From: a virus
Strand: one strand, 5' to 3'
Virus record (IMG/VR): IMGVR_UViG_3300021957_000399
Location: 1-20,794 of that record
DNA length: 20,794 nucleotides
The position numbers were made by a program, and so were the translations under genes. How positions within the stretch are numbered: the first letter of the stretch is position 1; the number at the start of each line of letters is the position of its first letter. The notes below the pieces were generated by a model. It searched no databases. It saw only the letters and a list, made by a program, of their open reading frames with translations, and was not told where the DNA came from. Of this stretch, positions 1-4,741 are shown piece after piece.

Positions 1-2
1 GT

Positions 3-311
3 TACGATGTCGCAATGATCTTTGTAAACACTGACTTAGCTACAGCACAGGCACGTAACAAAATGAGAGAGCGAACACTGCCTGCTGATGAAGTAGAAAA
101 GTACTGGACTACAGTTCAAAAGAATATCGGTTCTTTTCAGACTATGTTCGGAAAGCAAAAGTTTACTGTTGTAGATAACTCTGAAGGCAAAGACTATCAA
201 AAAGAAACTACCCGTGCCTATAGAGAGATCACTAAGTTTGTGAGTGCAGAGCCCGATAATGCTATAGCCAAGAAATGGATCAAAGCTGAGAAAGCTAATA
301 AGACTAGATAA
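3..311 (+). CDS. C-terminal part of a kinase-like (P-loop/zeta-toxin-like) phage protein, 5' partial
   Basis: The frame is open from the left edge, so the first internal ATG (position 15) is probably not the true start and the N-terminus with any P-loop is outside the window. The visible part begins YDVAMIFVNTDLATAQARN and continues with a segment rich in basic and acidic residues (RERTLPADEVEKYW). This resembles the lid and C-terminal half of small nucleotide-kinase or zeta-toxin-like proteins that are common in marine T4-like phages: a strand with an Asn-Thr-Asp turn, then a helix with Arg residues. It ends in a Lys-rich tail. The stop is 15 bases before the heme oxygenase start, so the two may be co-transcribed. 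The substrate cannot be told. The family call is from recalled similarity and is moderately sure at best. Confidence 0.5.
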   Translation, partial: YDVAMIFVNTDLATAQARNKMRERTLPADEVEKYWTTVQKNIGSFQTMFGKQKFTVVDNSEGKDYQKETTRAYREITKFVSAEPDNAIAKKWIKAEKANKTR

Positions 312-326
312 ATATGGGAATATATT

Positions 327-896
327 ATGAATTTGAAAGAACTAACGTGGGAAAACCACAAAAGCGCAGAACGTAAAAAATTTGCAAGTGTGTTGATGAG
401 TGGTAAGATCACTCCTGAATTATACTATCGATACCTTACTAATCAGTTTTACATGTATAATATCTTAGAGGCAAGATTACGTAATCTCGCACCTGAGTTA
501 GGATCGACTGACGTGTTTCGTGCAGAAGCAATTAGATGCGATATGCAGGAACTAGAAGAAGAACACGGGTTTGTATTCGACCCAAGACAACTATCTACTG
601 TCACATCTGAATACGCAAATCATATTGAAAATCTAATGTTGAACGAAGACGTTGATGGTCTTATCGCACACATGTATGTACGTCACTTTGGTGATATGTA
701 TGGTGGTGCAATGATCGCTAAACGTGTTCCTGGTTCAGGCAAAATGTATCAGTTTGAAGACAAAGAAGATTTGAAGGTACATCTGAGAGGCTTACTCAAT
801 GACGATATGGCAGATGAGGCCAATAGATGTTTCGAATATGCAATTAGACTATTTGAGGAGTTAGGCGATTATGCAAGTCTGGGATCATCTGATTAG
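327..896 (+). CDS. hox: Heme oxygenase (biliverdin-forming), phage-encoded
   Basis: Predicted to open heme to biliverdin IXalpha, CO and Fe(II), using O2 and electrons probably supplied by host ferredoxin; cytosolic. The 189-aa protein has the family's two hallmarks. The proximal heme-ligand region HKSAE (His11, Ala14, Glu15) corresponds to the HxxAE motif of HO-1-type enzymes. The distal-helix motif RHFGDMYGGAMIAK (residues 119-132, with Asp123, Gly126 and Gly127) corresponds to the GD-x-SGG motif. It is shorter than most bacterial and plant enzymes (about 210-240 aa). The bilin reductase gene starts inside its 3' end (26-nt overlap), so product and consumer enzymes are probably translationally coupled. 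A GGGA-type ribosome site lies about 8 nt before ATG 327. No promoter is obvious just upstream, so transcription probably enters from the gene before. Family identity is secure; the activity is inferred. Confidence 0.9.
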   Translation: MNLKELTWENHKSAERKKFASVLMSGKITPELYYRYLTNQFYMYNILEARLRNLAPELGSTDVFRAEAIRCDMQELEEEHGFVFDPRQLSTVTSEYANHIENLMLNEDVDGLIAHMYVRHFGDMYGGAMIAKRVPGSGKMYQFEDKEDLKVHLRGLLNDDMADEANRCFEYAIRLFEELGDYASLGSSD

Positions 897-1557
897 TCTT
901 CAAGATTACTTTATAAGTGAGTTTGAAGATGATGGAGTTGAAGTATTTGAAGAAGGCATGGAGAGATTCAATCAAGAAGGTTGGGTCAATCGTGTTTGGA
1001 AAAGCACATCGTATCGTAGAGCCCACGTAGATGTAGTAGATGCACGTAAAGAGAAGAACTTGTGGATGATGCACGTATGCATTTTTCCTCACATTACTTC
1101 AGATGCCCCTATCTTTGGCTTCGATGTTATATGTGGACCCAATAAGATGACTGGAGCATTTCATGACTTTAGTCCTACAACAAATCAAACTCACCCAATG
1201 ATCGATCACTTCGGCAAGACTGTTGAACAACTAGAGTGGAAAAGAGAACGTGAACTGCCTGATTGGGCAAAAGCTATCTTCTCTGGTTCTATGATGGCCG
1301 CAGGTAATGTACGAGAAGATACTGAAATAAATCAAGTGAGATACACTGTAGAGAATACGTTACAGTACTATCTTGATAACGTAGGAAACTATTCTGGTAA
1401 CTCAGATGAGTCATTGGTGATAGAAGCACAGAACAACTATGCACACTATCAGAAACAGAATCCTCACACACCTAGAGTCATGAAATCTATCGGACTCGAC
1501 CCAGACGATGTTGATGCATTTGTGCAACACTGTCTATTTCCTGAAATAAAAACTTGA
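871..1557 (+). CDS. pcyX: Ferredoxin-dependent bilin reductase, PcyX-like
   Basis: A 228-aa member of the PcyA/PebS/PcyX family, which reduces biliverdin with ferredoxin electrons. Characteristic segments are the MMHVCIFP strand (residues 66-73), PIFGFDVICGP (80-90), FHDFSPT (97-103) and the C-terminal HTPRVMKSIGLDPDDVD helix. Aligned by eye to Synechocystis PcyA, the catalytic His88 and Asp105 correspond to His68 and Asp85 here, whereas Glu76 appears to be Asp54. Loss of that Glu argues against the PcyA reaction (phycocyanobilin). Viral PcyX enzymes are known to make phycoerythrobilin, so that is the likeliest product. The ATG at 871 has GAGGAG 11-16 nt upstream inside the heme oxygenase gene; the next in-frame Met would remove about 30 residues. 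The stop TGA lies inside the -35 hexamer of the tmRNA promoter. Family certain; PcyX subtype and product inferred. Confidence 0.85.
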   Translation: MQVWDHLISLQDYFISEFEDDGVEVFEEGMERFNQEGWVNRVWKSTSYRRAHVDVVDARKEKNLWMMHVCIFPHITSDAPIFGFDVICGPNKMTGAFHDFSPTTNQTHPMIDHFGKTVEQLEWKRERELPDWAKAIFSGSMMAAGNVREDTEINQVRYTVENTLQYYLDNVGNYSGNSDESLVIEAQNNYAHYQKQNPHTPRVMKSIGLDPDDVDAFVQHCLFPEIKT

Positions 1558-1584
1558 CAAAAAACTGAGTCTGTGTTATAAATA
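1554..1584 (+). promoter_or_regulatory. Promoter of the tmRNA: consensus sigma70 type, overlapping a T4-late-type box
   Basis: TTGACA (1554-1559), a 17-nt spacer and TATAAA (1577-1582) form a near-perfect sigma70 promoter. The same -10 region reads TATAAATA (1577-1584), which is exactly the T4 late-promoter octamer recognised by gp55 polymerase. The -35 hexamer overlaps the bilin reductase stop codon. Predicted start is about 1589-1590, at the beginning of the tmRNA acceptor piece. Whether the late box is used cannot be told from sequence. Confidence 0.7.
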
Positions 1585-1589
1585 GACTT

Positions 1590-1652
1590 GTAATTGTTGA
1601 TACGAATCAACGCATGGACTGGACTCGGGTGCGAATCCCGACAGCTCCACCA
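1590..1652 (+). ncRNA. tmRNA acceptor piece
   Basis: Contains a 6-bp hairpin GTTGAT/ATCAAC (1596-1601 with 1606-1611, loop ACGA), then the T arm TCGGG/CCCGA (1625-1629 with 1637-1641) around the loop TGCGAAT, the 3' acceptor strand (1642-1648), a discriminator A and an encoded CCA (1650-1652). The T loop has G where canonical tRNA has pseudouridine 55. The 5' end is inferred from the promoter. Confidence 0.85.
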
Positions 1653-1734
1653 AAAGTACATTGCGCCTTACTGCAATAAGGTGTCTTTGCAGAGACGGAG
1701 ACCTCACGAGGGTTGAAGACAATGTATTTTTGAT
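1653..1734 (+). other. Intervening (spacer) segment of the permuted tmRNA, predicted to be excised
   Basis: An 82-nt segment between the CCA end and the 5' G of tmRNA. It looks structured. TACATTG (1657-1663) pairs perfectly with CAATGTA (1720-1726) and closes a loop. Inside, CGCCTTA/TAAGGTG (1664-1670 with 1677-1683, one G-U) can form, then GTCT/AGAC (1683-1686 with 1693-1696, sharing one base) and ACCT/AGGG-like pairing around 1701-1712. This fold would bring the CCA end and the mature 5' end together for processing by host RNases. Confidence 0.7.
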
Positions 1735-1910
1735 GGGGCTGATATAGGAATCGACAGACTTGTAGAGATGAGAGTAGATTACCGTGTTGACCTACGACAT
1801 TCGGTCAAACTAAACTAAACGCAAACGATAACTTTGCACATGGAGATTACGCTCTAGCGGCATAATCAACCGGGGTTGGCCACTTACCTAGCAACAGAAA
1901 AGGTGGCAAT
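1735..1910 (+). ncRNA. tmRNA coding piece
   Basis: Starts GGGGCTGATATAGGAATCGA, close to the conserved tmRNA 5' end, with GGAATCGACAG as the D-loop equivalent. PK1 is visible as GTAG/CTAC (1774-1777 with 1792-1795) interleaved with TTGACC/GGTCAA (1787-1792 with 1803-1808), one base being shared. The resume codon GCA is at 1821, preceded by A-rich single-stranded sequence. The 3' hairpin GCCACTT/AGGTGGC (1879-1885 with 1901-1907) is followed by an AT-rich stretch and probably ends the piece. Confidence 0.88.
1821..1865 (+). other. tmRNA proteolysis-tag reading frame, ANDNFAHGDYALAA-stop
   Basis: Fourteen codons from GCA (1821-1823) to GCA (1860-1862), then TAA (1863-1865). The charged alanine would add one more Ala in front. 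The ending ALAA is the classic ClpXP/ClpAP degradation signal. The start ANDN matches alphaproteobacterial tags (Caulobacter ANDNFAEEFAVAA) rather than cyanobacterial ones (ANNIV-type). Confidence 0.9.
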
Positions 1911-1935
1911 TTTAATTTAAATGAAAGGAATACGA

Positions 1936-2310
1936 ATGAAACTAGCACTGGCAACAGTCGCAACGTTGGCAACAACATCAGCATGGGCAGATGGACTACC
2001 AACAATTTCTTTTGGCGGAGACTTAGACGCCAACTATGCCACAGATGCAGAACGCATGACAGTAGACATCACACCAGAACTGTCTATCATGCCTCTCACT
2101 GGTTTAGAGTTAGAAGCTAACACTAAACTGGCACTGTATGATGAAGAAGTAGTAGTGAGTGATACACTAGATGTACTACCTACAATCAACTTTGAAGCAA
2201 CTTACTCAATGTCTGGAATGGACTCTGTTGAGTGGTATGCTAAAACATCATACAACTTTGAATCATCAGAGCGTGGAGAAATTCACGTAGGTGCAACCTT
2301 TAGCTTCTAA
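1936..2310 (+). CDS. Small secreted beta-rich protein, possibly outer-membrane
   Basis: I do not recognise a named family. The start is taken at 1936 because AAAGGA lies 7-12 nt upstream; a longer frame from ATG 1921 would place that ribosome site inside the gene. The 124-aa product opens with a signal peptide, MKLALATVATLATTSAWA, with likely cleavage after AWA before Asp-Gly. The mature part of about 106 residues alternates polar and hydrophobic residues as in beta strands (ISFGGDLDANY, FEATYSM, EWYAKTSYNF). It ends in VGATFSF, and a C-terminal Phe after alternating residues is typical of outer-membrane barrels. At this length it could form only a few strands, so it may be a periplasmic protein or a mini-barrel. 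It sits directly behind the tmRNA, and a 32-bp tandem duplication begins in its last codons. The role is unknown. Confidence 0.65.
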   Translation: MKLALATVATLATTSAWADGLPTISFGGDLDANYATDAERMTVDITPELSIMPLTGLELEANTKLALYDEEVVVSDTLDVLPTINFEATYSMSGMDSVEWYAKTSYNFESSERGEIHVGATFSF

Positions 2311-2365
2311 TGTAACATGATCTTTACATAAGAAGCTTCTAATGTAACATGATCTTTACATAAGA
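2302..2365. repeat. Perfect tandem duplication of 32 bp (2302-2333 and 2334-2365)
   Basis: Two identical, directly adjacent 32-bp units. The first contains the last two sense codons and the stop codon of the upstream gene. Each unit can form a hairpin from ATGTAA and TTACAT (2310-2315 with 2324-2329 in copy 1). Without a T tract these are not good terminators; they could stabilise the 3' end of the mRNA. Confidence 0.95.
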
Positions 2366-2402
2366 TTTACAGTATGATTGAAAAATCTCTATACATAATA
2401 AT

Positions 2403-2431
2403 AGCGTGGGCAATAATGCCTGCGCTTTTTT
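2403..2431 (+). terminator. Intrinsic terminator after the secreted-protein gene
   Basis: Nine-bp stem AGCGTGGGC (2403-2411) with GCCTGCGCT (2418-2426), including two G-U pairs, loop AATAAT, then a run of T (2426-2431). It separates the tmRNA/secreted-protein unit from the permease gene. Confidence 0.85.
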
Positions 2432-2471
2432 GTGAGCGATGGGGTAAAGCCATCAAACAAAGGAGAAAAAT

Positions 2472-3437
2472 ATGGAAATGTTGACACTATGGAGCGCAGT
2501 AGGGTTCCTCTTTGCCGCTTATGCGGTAATCGCAAATGATTCAGTGCAGACGCTCGGCACTTGGATGGCATCTAACAATGAGCGTTTCAACTACAAGACG
2601 TTATGGGCAGCCGCAAGTGCTGTACTACTAGCAACGCTTTGGTATGGTTGGTCAGTGAATGGCGGTGATATTAGTTACGGTCGATTGAATAAGATTCCCT
2701 GGCAAGAAGTTCAGTGGTATCATGCCGCAGCCCCAGCCATTCTTGTTGCACTGACTAGACTTGGTGTGCCTGTATCTACTTCATTCTTGGTCTTATCAGT
2801 ATTTGCTTCAACTTTCGTGTTGGAGAAAATGCTTATGAAATCGATAATGGGTTACGGTGTAGCCGCAGGTTTTGCTTACGCAGTATGGTTTGCTATTACT
2901 AAGTATGCGGGTCACTGGTTCGATGAGACACAGCCCGTAACTGAAGATAACAAAAAGTATTGGCGTATTGCTCAATGGTTTGCAACTGGTGGATTGTGGT
3001 GGACTTGGTTATCACATGACATGGCAAACATTGCAGTATTCTTGCCACGTGTAGTTCCCGTAGACTTGATGATCATGGTCTCTGTTGTGTTCGTAGCAGG
3101 GCTGTTCTTCATGTTTAGAGAACGTGGTGGTAAGATCCAACAGATCGTACTAGAGAAGCATAACACTCGTTATGTCCGAAGCGCAACGCTGATCGATCTG
3201 TTCTACTGGCTATGCCTATACTTCTTCAAAGAACTCAATGACATTCCTATGTCTACTACTTGGGTCTTTGTTGGTTTATTAGCAGGACGTGAACTCGCAA
3301 TGGCTACGTACTTTGGCAAGAAGAAGTCTAAGTCTGTATTCCCATTAGTTGCTAAAGACTTTGGCAAGATGATGGTTGGACTTGGCGCATCTGTTGCTCT
3401 AGTATTGCTAGTGCATTATGTGATAAATCCTGTCTAA
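2472..3437 (+). CDS. PiT/Pho4-family inorganic phosphate permease
   Basis: A 321-aa hydrophobic protein with about eight or more membrane segments, probably a host inner-membrane phosphate importer. It shows the duplicated layout of the PiT (PHO4) family. Each half has a GxND-like motif, ANDSVQTLGT (21-30) and SHDMANIAVF (181-190), and each has a P-x-STT-like motif, PVSTSF (100-105) and PMSTTW (259-264). It is shorter than bacterial PitA (about 500 aa) and lacks the long central loop; a short hydrophilic loop lies near residues 150-165. The second GxND motif is degenerate (SHDMAN). Ribosome site AAAGGAG is 9-15 nt before the ATG. A good terminator lies upstream and a promoter for the next genes lies just after the stop, so it is transcriptionally separate. 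Cation coupling (Na+ or H+) cannot be told. Confidence 0.75.
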   Translation: MEMLTLWSAVGFLFAAYAVIANDSVQTLGTWMASNNERFNYKTLWAAASAVLLATLWYGWSVNGGDISYGRLNKIPWQEVQWYHAAAPAILVALTRLGVPVSTSFLVLSVFASTFVLEKMLMKSIMGYGVAAGFAYAVWFAITKYAGHWFDETQPVTEDNKKYWRIAQWFATGGLWWTWLSHDMANIAVFLPRVVPVDLMIMVSVVFVAGLFFMFRERGGKIQQIVLEKHNTRYVRSATLIDLFYWLCLYFFKELNDIPMSTTWVFVGLLAGRELAMATYFGKKKSKSVFPLVAKDFGKMMVGLGASVALVLLVHYVINPV

Positions 3438-3443
3438 AAGTTC

Positions 3444-3472
3444 TTGACAACCGTGCTTACTTCTGTTATACT
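3444..3472 (+). promoter_or_regulatory. Sigma70-like promoter for the small ORF at 3507
   Basis: TTGACA (3444-3449), 17-nt spacer, TATACT (3467-3472). It lies right after the permease stop and 35 nt before the GTG start of the next gene. Confidence 0.8.
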
Positions 3473-3506
3473 TTAGTTCTAAATCATCTAAATAAGGAGT
3501 AAGCAC

Positions 3507-3713
3507 GTGTCTGTTATATCATCGTATTTCAAAGAAGGAGCTGACTACAAAGTCAGAGCCGATGTAGTTTTAGAAAGTGACTGTTATGTAATGAAAGTTT
3601 ACGATAATAATGGTCAGTTTGTTACAGAGAAATCATTTCCTGGCAAGTCTCTACACTATGCAGAATCAGCCGCAGAGAACTGGGCTTTAGGATATCAGGT
3701 GCTAAATGACTGA
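3507..3713 (+). CDS. Small conserved marine-myovirus protein, unknown function
   Basis: A 68-aa soluble protein starting at GTG, with AAGGAG 8-13 nt upstream, which fixes the start. It is mildly acidic and looks like a small alpha/beta fold: two strands (DYKVRADVVLES, CYVMKVYDNNGQ), then the loop EKSFPGKSLHYAES and a helix with a conserved-looking AAENWALGYQ. I recall very similar short proteins in marine T4-like phages, always without assigned function. It has its own consensus promoter and its last bases overlap the next start (ATGACTGA), so it probably leads the operon through gp33 and gp59. No catalytic motif is visible. Confidence 0.8.
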   Translation: MSVISSYFKEGADYKVRADVVLESDCYVMKVYDNNGQFVTEKSFPGKSLHYAESAAENWALGYQVLND

Positions 3714-3885
3714 GTTTCCTGGTGTAAGGGGAAACACATTTGGTCTTGACATCCGAGACAATATAGTGTATATTAGTGATAATAAGATAACAAATAGTTC
3801 TGCCGAGACGCAACTCTTTCTCTATGCGTATCGTATGGGCAGAGATCACAAAAAAATGGAGATAAGGGACACACTAAACATATGA
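3706..3885 (+). CDS. Short hypothetical protein (59 aa) between the 3507 gene and gene 33
   Basis: This frame is below the usual size cut-off but fits perfectly. Its ATG (3706) overlaps the previous stop by 8 nt, and its TGA overlaps the gp33 start as ATGA (3882-3885), so translation of all three genes looks coupled. The product begins MTEFPGVRGNTFGLDIRDN and continues with a short strand-turn-strand (NIVYISDNKI) and a helix with LFLYAYRMGRDHKK. No family is recognised. A sigma70-like promoter (3746-3774) lies inside it and would serve gp33 and gp59 alone. Confidence 0.7.
   Translation: MTEFPGVRGNTFGLDIRDNIVYISDNKITNSSAETQLFLYAYRMGRDHKKMEIRDTLNI
3746..3774 (+). promoter_or_regulatory. Internal sigma70-like promoter ahead of genes 33-59
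   Basis: TTGACA (3746-3751), 17-nt spacer, TATATT (3769-3774), inside the 59-aa ORF. Predicted start near 3781, about 100 nt before gp33. Confidence 0.75.
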
Positions 3886-4103
3886 AAGAAATAAGCACTG
3901 AAAATATCGTCAAAGAGATACAGTCATTTATTGATAAGGGTGTTCCATATATTGATGCAGTTGTTGAGTATGCAGAGAAGAACGAAGTTGAGATCGAAGT
4001 AATCGGTCAGATGATTAGGTCTTCTCCTATCTTGAAAGCAAAGATACAGTACGAAGCAGAGGAGCTAAATATGATGGACAAGACGGACAGGTTGCCAGTA
4101 TGA
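3882..4103 (+). CDS. 33: gp33, late-transcription co-activator
   Basis: In T4, gp33 bridges the host RNA polymerase beta-flap and the gp45 sliding clamp, so that late promoters fire from replicating DNA. This 73-aa protein matches marine T4-like gp33 in length and pattern. An N-terminal helix (VKEIQSFIDKG) is followed by the conserved-looking YIDAVVEYAEKNEVEIEVI segment (residues 23-41) and the helix LKAKIQYEAEELNMMDK. It ends RLPV, a hydrophobic tip in the place of the clamp-binding tail. T4 gp33 is longer (112 aa). The position directly before gp59 and gp32 is the T4 order. Its start overlaps the previous stop (ATGA) and its stop overlaps the gp59 start (ATGA). Identity rests on pattern plus synteny. 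Confidence 0.85.
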   Translation: MKEISTENIVKEIQSFIDKGVPYIDAVVEYAEKNEVEIEVIGQMIRSSPILKAKIQYEAEELNMMDKTDRLPV

Positions 4104-4696
4104 GTTTGTATAGTACACGTGATGCATTTGATACCTATGTGTGCTATCTAGCTATGAAACGGCACTTTACATCCACTTACGACTTCTTCAAATATAACGG
4201 CAAGGTGAATGCCAAGTCAGATGCATTTGAGAATCGTAAAGACAAATTTTTCTTCTACAAGTTGTCTAAAAAGAGAGACGCTAAAAACTTTCTATTAGCC
4301 AACATCATAGTGAACCCGAATGTCTGGGCGGGTGAACTTGTAGATGATAAAGCAGAAACCATTTATACTGAATGGTCGAAGCGAAAACAGGCACTGACGT
4401 ATCAGTTCAAATCTGATATAAATGAATTGGAAGATGACTTCAACTCTAACTTTTTAGTTGAGAACGGTCAGCATCCAAGAATGTTGAAACTTTATATGAT
4501 GAACAGAATTAGCCTCGAGACGCTTGTGATATTGTGCGAACTGACTGGCTGTCTATCACATTGGGAAAAGAGTATCAAAGATACCATAGTTTTTCCTGAT
4601 ATAAATAGATTAGTCAAGAAGTATTCGCCCTTTATTGAATATGAAAAAAGCAAAATGAAGCAAATTCTACTTGACAAATACAACGCAATAGTGTAA
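4100..4696 (+). CDS. 59: gp59, loader of the gp41 replicative helicase
   Basis: A 198-aa protein (T4: 217 aa). gp59 binds forks and D-loops, interacts with gp32 and places the gp41 helicase on DNA, which permits recombination-dependent replication. The N-terminal half carries the family's typical run: DAFDTYVCYLAMKRHF (8-23), DFFKYNGKVNAKSDAFENRK (28-47) and DKFFFYKLSKKRDAKNF (48-64), rich in aromatic and basic residues for DNA contact. The C-terminal half is helical and includes HPRMLKLYMMNRISLETLVIL. It overlaps gp33 by 4 nt. The gp32 promoter lies in its last codons (LDK encoded by CTTGACAAA). The synteny 33-59-32 is that of T4. Identity is secure. Confidence 0.92.
   Translation: MSLYSTRDAFDTYVCYLAMKRHFTSTYDFFKYNGKVNAKSDAFENRKDKFFFYKLSKKRDAKNFLLANIIVNPNVWAGELVDDKAETIYTEWSKRKQALTYQFKSDINELEDDFNSNFLVENGQHPRMLKLYMMNRISLETLVILCELTGCLSHWEKSIKDTIVFPDINRLVKKYSPFIEYEKSKMKQILLDKYNAIV
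4600..4607 (+). promoter_or_regulatory. Possible T4-type late promoter box upstream of gene 32
   Basis: Exact TATAAATA inside gp59, 135 nt before the gp32 start and in the right orientation. A few exact octamers are expected by chance in 21 kb of AT-rich DNA, so the call is tentative. Confidence 0.35.
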
Positions 4697-4699
4697 TAT
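4671..4699 (+). promoter_or_regulatory. Sigma70-like promoter of gene 32
   Basis: TTGACA (4671-4676), 17-nt spacer, TAATAT (4694-4699). The -35 lies in the last codons of gp59. Predicted start is near 4706, giving a leader of about 36 nt with AGGAG at 4731-4735. Confidence 0.8.
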
Positions 4700-4741
4700 A
4701 TACAAATAAATCGCAATACAGCGCATACTAGGAGAAAACTT

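Larger units (their letters stand above)
1590..1910 (+). ncRNA. ssrA: Circularly permuted (two-piece) tmRNA
   Basis: tmRNA rescues stalled ribosomes by acting as an alanyl-tRNA and then as a short mRNA that adds a degradation tag. Here the gene is permuted: the piece with the T arm and CCA end (to 1652) comes first, and the 5' end with the tag-coding part starts at 1735. The two ends pair as a 7-bp acceptor stem, GGGGCTG (1735-1741) with CAGCTCC (1642-1648), followed by ACCA. This includes the G3-U70 wobble that is the alanine identity signal. A pseudoknot (PK1) and a tag reading frame follow. Two-piece tmRNAs are known in alphaproteobacteria and some cyanobacteria. The 5' limit is set from the promoter and the 3' limit from a hairpin at 1879-1907, so both are approximate. 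The RNA type is very likely correct. Confidence 0.93.

Noticed and set aside
307-314. GATAAATA as a late promoter for the heme oxygenase
   Set aside because: One mismatch, and the predicted start would leave a leader of only about six bases before the ATG with the ribosome site cut off.
1612-1652. Possible separate tRNA gene ending in CCA
   Set aside because: There is a T arm and acceptor 3' strand but no 5' acceptor strand, D arm or anticodon arm upstream. The partner strand is at 1735-1741, so this is the tmRNA acceptor piece.
1921-1935. Longer start of the secreted-protein gene at ATG 1921
   Set aside because: The AAAGGA ribosome site lies inside this extension, and the signal peptide begins properly at the second ATG (1936).
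2302-2365. CRISPR-like repeat
   Set aside because: Only two units, directly adjacent with no spacers; a simple tandem duplication.
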